DNA of 64,000 nucleotides from Patellaria atrata CBS 101060 (Eukaryota; Ascomycota; Dothideomycetes; Patellariales; Patellariaceae): NCBI GenBank assembly GCA_010093705.1, contig MU006100.1, positions 563,468 to 627,467 of the forward strand, read 5' to 3'. Shown piece by piece: positions 57,482 to 64,000 of this stretch (position 1 is its first letter; each line of letters starts with the position of its first letter). The notes under the pieces were generated by a model. It saw only the letters and a program-made list of their open reading frames with translations, ran no database searches and was not told where the DNA came from. The position numbers and the translations under genes were made by a program.

Positions 57482-58102
57482 TAGGAAGAAGTGGTTGAGA
57501 GGGGAGCTTTTGTAAGGGCAGTGATAAAGGTGTTTGACAGTTGATGGTGGTCATTTGACTCACGTATGAGATGGGAATTACTGGAAATGAGGCGCTATTA
57601 GACGCCATTTTGGTATGGAATAACAATAGTTGTCAAGTACAGGATCCTCTGATAACTGGTCTTGGTCCACCAAATGGAAGCACTTGATAGACAAAGATTA
57701 TAGATGAGAGAGCCCGACGTTGTGGTGTCATTGCCCCTGGCTCAATACCTCGACTATCTTTATAACCGCTACAGTGATGTTCATAGGGGGTTATGTTAGT
57801 CCACACGAATTTACCACAGGTAGCTTTACGAGGTCAGAAAATTGAGCAGTAGCAGAGTCGACGAAGAACAATTCAATTGCTCACGCAGAAAGCATCTCAG
57901 AGAGTATCTATGCCGGAATTGAGATTTGTGCTACATACACGTCTTCCAACGAGAAAGATCATGGGACAACTTCGACCAGAGATAACAGAGAGTATAAAAC
58001 CCAAGAGTAGAGATCCACAACGCAGGAATGAATCGCAAGACCGCGAAGACCACGAATGAAACAAACTGAACCAAGAATCTAAGTCGCTATAAGAGTCCTA
58101 CT
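57482..58102. other. Convergent intergenic region
   Basis: Between the SRP68 and OM14-like 3' ends. The small open frame at 57877-58059 has no recognisable features. Nothing else seen. Confidence 0.4.
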
Positions 58103-58600
58103 CTATTTCTTCGGGTACTTATGCTTAAAGAGGTATCTGTAAGAGTAATTAGTGATCGTTCTCAGATAGTTTAGAGCGAATTGGATAACTTACTGGCTGA
58201 AGTAATAGTCACCAGCAGCAAACAAACCAATAAAGCCTGCCCACGCTCCTGCAACCTTCCACGTCAACTCCCCAGCTGCATACTTCCTGTACGCTCCGAA
58301 TCCTATGACACCCGCGATCGCAGTAGCCACCACCGCATTACCAATGATGACTGGGTTATCGCTGTTCTCTTGGAGAGTCCTCTTCTCCTTCTTAGCTTTC
58401 TCCTTCGCAGATTCCTTTGCTTGTTTAGCCTTGGCTTCAGCGTTATAGGCCTTTTGCTGGGCTTCCCGCTCAAGACGCTCAGCTTGCGTGTCGGTCTTCA
58501 CGGACTGCGATTCGTAATCTGATGGTACAGAGGAAACGTGGGGGCTGTCGACGTCGACAAGGGAGGAAACGGATTCCTCGGTGCGCTCGACTTGTGGCAT
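58103..58600 (-). CDS. OM14-like mitochondrial outer-membrane protein
   Basis: Exons on the minus strand are 58600-58194 and 58136-58103, giving 146 aa. The intron (GTAAGT...TACAG, 57 bp) places the short last exon YLFKHKYPKK directly after GDYYFSQ, a typical ending. Residues 1-45 are acidic and Ser-rich, about 45-85 form a Lys/Ala/Glu-rich coiled coil (EAKAKQAKESAKEKAKKEKR), and about 92-135 hold two to three short hydrophobic helices (VIIGNAVVATAIAGVIGFGA and VAGAWAGFIGLFAAGDYYF). This fits the fungal OM14 family (PF17304-like), which helps ribosomes and carriers at the outer membrane. The frame is open upstream to 58762; ATG 58600 (MPQVERTEESVSS) is preferred because upstream residues are low-complexity and UTR-like. 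Confidence 0.75.
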
Positions 58601-59830
58601 GGCAGGGGCCCGTCTACGGTAGAAGTTAGTTGCCGAGGTTTGCAGCAGAGCCGTGACAATTTGATTTGATAAAGTACATGGACGGGAACAACGTAATGAT
58701 GGTCTGGAGAACGATGAGGAGTATTTGTAGTAGTCTTTTACAGCCATTTTTGAGGTGCTCATTAATCATATCGCGCGCTTCTAGTATGATGTGCATAGAA
58801 GTTGTGTAATAACAGAAGATCAACTGTGAAATTCAATGCTCGGAAAGAGATACTTGTGCGTAGCTGACGTCCCGCTGATGAGATAACAAGTATGGAAGCT
58901 GCACAGGAGGGAACAGCATAGGTGTTGGCGCATGCTCCATGAGTCTTTTTAGATATGGTGAACATTCTTCCCAACGGTTCAACAAATACGGAAGTCGCAC
59001 TATGGAATCTTATCGGCTCCGGATCACGCTGCTTCTTTATGGAAACCTCATAGTGGGGATTGTACGATACTGGTGCGCACTGAGAGGAGAGGGAAATAGG
59101 AATATAACTCACGCCTATACAAAGTTAGCACCTTACTCTTCATCTACCCATGATCAGAAAGACCTACTTCTTCAGGCGACTGCTTCGGACCACTGGAAGC
59201 TACATCTGCGTACGATGCCATCTTTAAACTTTTTGTGGTCTAGAGTCAAAGATAAAGCTGCGGACAAGACGATGGTATGCTCTTGTTACAGAGGATGAGA
59301 GGGGCAACAGGAGGTGTAGAAACTGTAGTAGATGGGTGAAGCTTTCAAGAAGAGATGTTCGTGTGACTGGTGCGGGAGAAGTAGGATGGAGAGAGCTTGT
59401 CACTTGTCCTTGGTTCACATGTTGGATGAGACGAGGTTAGAGCAAGCTACGGCCGTCCGAAGAGACACACTTGGCTGATACGTCATTCTTGGTGCACAAT
59501 AAAACAGCATACAAAACAATCAGAAGTTTTATATGCACGTTAGTTTTGTTCAAGGTATCAGATAGTTAGAATCGTCATTTATATTAGATCTTAAGACTTA
59601 TATTCTTTGTACATTTTCACTCCAGATTGGAGAGTATGCCCTTATCGACAAGAACGATAAATTCCCCTCCACTGAGTCCAGCCTTTAATATACATATGTT
59701 ACAAGGTGCGCACTAACGGCAGCTTCAGAAGTCCAAATAGTTCCCAATTCACCCCTTCAGCGCCCATGAATGCAGTCCGTGATAAATCTTGTCAGATACA
59801 TTTCCCTGAACCAACGTCCTGTCTAGAGGC
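58601..59830. other. Intergenic, no supported gene
   Basis: 1.2 kb upstream of the OM14-like gene and downstream of MIA40 (both minus). Overlapping small frames at 58762-59112 (minus) and 58939-59298 (plus) lack motifs. A GT-rich/poly-T stretch near 59,500-59,640 is unremarkable. Confidence 0.4.
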
Positions 59831-60902
59831 CTAATGGTCGGACTTCGAGCTCGGTGCGGCATCCGACGCGTCATATGATTTCTTAGGAACCACCGAATCG
59901 GCCACAGGCATTTCGTGATGCCTTGCTCTAACATTTTGCGCCGGTACATCTGCCAGAGCTGAGTCCTCAGTGTGTTCGTTGTTGACATCCGAGACATGTT
60001 TCTCCGCAGAATCCCTTGCTGATGTTGCTGGTTGAGAAGATGAAGCTGTCACCTCTTCCGGTTGACCCCCTTCCGGATGCCCCGTTACATCGAATTCATC
60101 CTCCCCTTCTGAATCATCGTCATCCAGCTCCGCACCATAGATATCAGGGTATTGTCTAAAGCATTCCTGCATACCCCTATATATTGCAGTCAGCATTTGT
60201 TTATAGTTAATTATACTTGCTTTCCAAGCTGAACAACATACTTGAATTTATCAATGCAATCCATCCCCTTCGGATCCTCCGTTGAGAATACGAAGCAGCT
60301 AAATGCCGTCTTAAACTCTTCTCCACAGGGTCCATTCGCCATGCCTCCAAGGCAAGGACAGTCCCAATTAATCTCGCCCGTCTCAGGGTTGAAAGCGCCT
60401 TGTTGACCTGCCTCCTCTTCCAACGCCTCGGGACTGCCTGACTCGGGATTACTAGGCTCATGTGTCGTCTCTAGACTAGGTTCCGCAAGTGCCGATCGTT
60501 CCGAGTTTGTAGAGTCAGGGCTCGTTGGAGTAGATTTCGATTGCTTGGCTATCCTTTCGTGTCGCTGAGCGGCAATTGCGTCGACGGTGGGAAGTTGTTG
60601 GACTTCTGCTTCAGTCTCAGGAACGCGGTGGATGTCTTGTATAATAGTCAACTCTACGCCCAAACAAGAATGAAGAGTATGTTCTCACAAGCTGGCTCCT
60701 CTGCAAACACATTGGTCGTATTATACCAGTATACCGCGCCAACAGCTAACCCCCATCTTAAAACCGAGCTCTTCCAACTCCGCGATTTATCGACCGGGGA
60801 AGCTGAAGTTAAATATCTCCTGGGGGTGGCGCGAGCTGCGAAGCGGGTTGTGGAGGGTGCTGCTGCGGCGCGGAGTCCGTTTTTAGACGCTATACGAAAC
60901 AT
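59831..60902 (-). CDS. MIA40: Mitochondrial intermembrane-space import oxidoreductase MIA40
   Basis: Traps small cysteine-rich proteins in the intermembrane space by disulfide exchange and passes electrons to Erv1. Exons on the minus strand are 60902-60689, 60635-60242 and 60176-59831, giving 317 aa. Splice sites were chosen because they alone keep the frame through the conserved core: donor GTGAGA with acceptor TACAAG, and donor GTATGT with acceptor TATAG. The N-terminus [14 protein letters not shown] is a presequence, followed by one membrane anchor ([15 protein letters not shown]) and FAEEP. After a Pro/Ser/Glu-rich linker come the redox CPC ([16 protein letters not shown]) and the twin CX9C pairs ([11 protein letters not shown] and CIDKFKGMQEC), with the second pair crossing the last intron. 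The tail of about 95 residues is acidic and disordered. Confidence 0.93.
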
Positions 60903-62527
60903 TATAGAGGTAAAGAAAAGAAACCGTGAATTAAAAGAGGTTGATGGAAAAGACTGTTGTGATGATGGTTTGGATCCGTAATTCAATGGCAATGTCACGA
61001 TTATTTCGCGGGATTTGTAAGCCAGCAAGGGGAACCGATAGCAGCTATCCGTGACTGCAATCCGAACCGAGACCGGGAGTCTTCTATAACCTCACTCTCG
61101 CTTTGTTCACACGAAATGGAAACATATAATTCTCGGCTGTTGATAAAGCATTAATTTCTGCTAAGCAGCTTGGTTCTATATTATATGTACAAATTTCTGC
61201 TCCAGCACTCGTCAGAATTTGCTCAAGCTGTCAATCCATTATTTTACCTATTTGACGAACCTGTACCATGACTTTTACAACTACAAGTTCTCCATTATCC
61301 CTATAAGAAAACTAGGGCGATTCAACAAATATGTCTCCTAGCTTTGTATCACGTTTCTCACTTCTCGTGCTGTAATATTCTATACACTCTGTAGTGTATA
61401 GTCAAAGACAAATCATGGTATTTGCCAGTTCTGTACAATACAGTTAGGAGAACCTTTCCCATCACCCACTTTTCGCTTGACCTATACACTACGAAGAAGG
61501 GCGAGATATCATTCAAGAAAAGTCAAATTTACACCTCTCCAACAAAAAGTCCTAAATTCGCCTTCCCATATTATTCAAAGACTTTCGTACAGCAGTTGAG
61601 TAATATGTTACACTCAATTCCAGCTATCCAACGGTACGTCACCAAATTATGTCCATCCGTCAGAGAGAGAAATGGCACTCCGGCAATTCTGTACGCTAGC
61701 TGTACAAACAACACATCCTCTGCAATTGCCCTGTTAATCAAGTTCCAAACAATCGATACAAATTAGTTGGAACCTTTCATTGAGCACCCGTATGCCGAAT
61801 CATTTTTTGATGATGTGGCAGAGATAGGCGCGTTATATGCTTCTCTATTCCCTCCGTTTCATTTTTTCGGTGGATAAAAGGTCAGTTCACCAAAAAGAAG
61901 CCTGGTCTCATAGATGCGATCTTCTTCCAAACAGTCATGGATCCCCATTCTAGCAGGTTTTTCCTATACAATATGAGGTGCTTCGCCTTCTTGGTACAAT
62001 TGTCACCAGACCTGTCATTTGCCAAAAGTCAATCCGTACATCTCCATTATATCTGTTGACGCCAAATATCACCTAGGTGCTATTGTTATTTACAATAGTA
62101 CAACTCTTTGATCAAGTCATGGATATTACCCCCATTATAGTAGAATGTCTCTCACTTACTATCATCTATTTTCCACCAAACTATAAACCGTCCTCCAACC
62201 CACGATTTCTTTGTCTCTTTCTTTCTAATCATCGCAATTTTTGATCCTCCTTGCTAATAATATTATTGTCATCTTTCTCAACAATCAACACAAGGCAAGC
62301 GCCCCCCTTCTACAATTAGAACAAAGACAACCAATACACGTCTTATCACTCCCGCAATCCCACTGATTGTGTACCATTTCCACATTACACCACATCGTCT
62401 CATCCGCCTGAGCTCACCGGTTGAGCTCGTTTCTTACAGAACATCAATCACTCCCGTCCATCCTTACACAGTACGAACTACTCATATCCACTCCCCGAAC
62501 ATCATTATATCGACCCCCTACCCCAAA
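60903..62527. promoter_or_regulatory. 1.6-kb divergent upstream region of MIA40 and the TBP gene
   Basis: No convincing gene. It should hold both promoters and, on the right, a long pyrimidine- and CAA-rich leader before the TBP start. A plus frame at 61422-61766 shows no motif. Confidence 0.45.
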
Positions 62528-63621
62528 ATGCCACCCCACACTAGAGCGATGGCCGGTACCAGCGCCGATCCTGACCCACAAAACCAACCCCACATCATGG
62601 ACGAAACGAACACCCACATCCAAACCCAAGACCCTTTCCACGACCAAGATGACGAAACCCTACCCAACGAAGACCTAACCCCCTCAATGCTCGCCGGGAC
62701 CCGAACCGACGGCATCACCCCAAAAATCCAGTGCGTCCACCCCATCAATCCCTATCACCAAACCCCAACGAACTAACGCACTGCAAATCAGGAACGTAGT
62801 AGCAACCGTCAACCTAAACTGCAGACTCGACCTCGTCCTCATCGCCCAGCAAGCCCGCAACGCAGAATACCAACCCAAGCGCTTCGCAGCAGTCATAATG
62901 CGGATCCGACAGCCGGCCACGACGGCGCTGATATTCGCGAGTGGTTAGTTGTCCCCATTCCCCACTTCCCCTCTTCTCCCGTTCTCGTCCTTTTGTCCCT
63001 AACCTTACCGTATCCCTTCTTCTTCCACATGCCCTTCCCAATCCCATATACCCCATTTTTGTCCCCCGGCATGGTCAAGCCAAACTGACACCCCCACCCC
63101 TCAATAGGCAAAATGGTCGTCACCGGCGCGAAATCCATCGCAGACTCCAAACTCGCCTCCCGCAAATTCGCCCGGACGCTCCAGAAACTGGGCTACCGGC
63201 CCTCCTTCACCGAGTACAAAGTGCAGAACATCGTCGGCGCCGCCGACGTCCGGTTCGACGTGCGGCTCGAGGGGCTCGCGCGCGAACACGGCCAATTCGC
63301 CGGTTACGAACCCGAGCTCTTTCCGGGTCTGGTGTATCGGATGTGAGGTATTTATATATATATATTTCCTTTTCTAGACTACCCGATCCCCCCAAACCTT
63401 GGTAAAGGCCTGTGGGGGATATGTGGGATATGTGCTAATTGTTCGATAGGATGAAGCCGAAAGTCGTCCTCTTGATTTTCGTGTCCGGGAAAGTGAACCT
63501 CACGGGCGCGAAGACGAAGGCGGAGCTCTTCCGCGCCTTTGAACTGATATACCCCGTGCTTAAGGGGTTGAGATTTAAGAGACCTGAGATTGAAAAGGCG
63601 AAGAGAAAGGGGCGGGTTTGA
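62528..63621 (+). CDS. TATA-box-binding protein, diverged copy
   Basis: Binds the TATA element to seat RNA polymerase pre-initiation complexes. Exons 62528-62730, 62792-62943, 63108-63342 and 63450-63621 give 253 aa, all phases consistent. The N-terminal 68 residues are Pro/Asp/Thr-rich. The two core repeats are clear: [27 protein letters not shown] and [18 protein letters not shown], then [23 protein letters not shown] and [17 protein letters not shown]. The four DNA-intercalating phenylalanines are kept. Many positions that are nearly invariant in fungal TBPs differ (HARNAEYNP-type [50 protein letters not shown]), and there is an unusual basic C-terminal tail of about 15 residues ([15 protein letters not shown]). 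This looks like a fast-evolving paralogue rather than the main TBP, but no second copy is in this window. Confidence 0.85.
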
Positions 63622-63867
63622 CGTATGGGGTTCTCCAAGTACGAGATATGGATGACTGTGACGGTATTAGCGAGCATTGGATCAGTTGGTTACGCATAGT
63701 CCACGGGTGTTAGATTTAGTTTATTCGAGCGTTTGATTGTAGGATGTTATAGGGATTTTTAAAATTTGAGATGTCCTATGCATATAACTTTTCAGTGAAT
63801 ATGAGCACATACGAGCTCTAACCGCAGATTGATACTGTTGGGGACTTTTGATTGATTGGATTGCTCT

Positions 63868-64000
63868 CTATCCGAATATGACAATGCTCCGGCGTCTTAC
63901 CCAGAGACGAACATTCCGACCCCTATCCAAATCAGCCCTCATACTATCGTGCGTCTGCGGCAACATGTCCTGAAGAATATGCCCCGCGATTAAACACCCC
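63868..64000 (-). CDS. Partial gene leaving the right edge (C-terminal 43 codons)
   Basis: On the minus strand the frame from 63999 to a TAG at 63868-63870 stays open for 43 codons with protein-like composition (ILQDMLPQTHDSMRADLDRG, then many Arg). It has no start in the window and no recognised domain, so its identity and even its splicing are unknown. It is convergent with the TBP gene. Confidence 0.4.
   Translation of the reverse strand, partial: GCLIAGHILQDMLPQTHDSMRADLDRGRNVRLWVRRRSIVIFG

Noticed and set aside
60541-60981. 146-codon plus-strand ORF opposite MIA40
   Set aside because: Antisense to the MIA40 presequence and linker exons; no motif.
1-64000. CRISPR arrays, bacterial operons, rRNA genes, tRNA genes
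   Set aside because: No regularly spaced repeats, no Shine-Dalgarno-led gene strings and no rRNA-like sequence noticed. tRNA genes cannot be excluded by eye, but none was recognised.

Overview
The window is 64 kb of nuclear DNA from a filamentous ascomycete (Pezizomycotina; the gene content fits a leotiomycete, but that rank is inference). The evidence is short spliceosomal introns of about 47-130 bp with GTAWGT-like donors and CTRAY-like branch sites, a PTH11/SAT4-type rhodopsin-fold membrane protein, and a recognisable fungal core set: CDS1, ATRIP/Rad26, a Cya5-like PPR protein, SRP68, an OM14-like protein, MIA40 and a TATA-binding protein.

Layout. 0-8.2 kb: a SAT4-family membrane protein, CDP-diacylglycerol synthase and, divergent from it, the ATRIP-like checkpoint protein. 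9.0-29.1 kb: a three-gene locus built around a bacterial-type Tc (toxin complex) system. It holds a TcA-like subunit (minus strand, about 2,945 aa, at least one and probably two small introns), a 797-aa unrecognised protein (plus strand, 7 exons), and a 2,452-aa TcB-TcC fusion (minus strand, intronless). The fusion has SpvB, VCBS/TcdB-middle and RHS segments and a C-terminal domain with an HH...H pattern like SHH/DUF2380-type nucleases. 29-38.6 kb: a decaying accessory stretch. It has an amidase pseudogene split by a 1,025-bp hAT element (22-bp terminal inverted repeats, 8-bp target duplication), a broken gene at 34-37 kb with a Cys-rich basic motif, and a carbohydrate esterase family 1 pseudogene with two frameshifts. 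39-47 kb: secreted or metabolic genes (GH26 beta-mannanase with CBM35, M28 aminopeptidase, DUF985 cupin) separated by about 3 kb of DNA in which I see no gene. 47-64 kb: a CorA-like protein fused to a polytopic membrane domain, the Cya5-like PPR protein, SRP68, OM14-like, MIA40, a diverged TBP, and the last codons of a gene leaving the right edge.

How the genes relate. The housekeeping genes flank the Tc locus and are functionally unrelated to it. The two Tc genes together encode every segment of a bacterial Tc holotoxin: the pore and receptor subunit, the cocoon, and the RHS-enclosed effector. Both reading frames are long and uninterrupted except for small introns. The 797-aa gene lies between them in opposite orientation, shares the upstream region with TcA and converges on TcB-TcC, so it is the best candidate for an unnamed third component. 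This locus is the most unusual part of the window.
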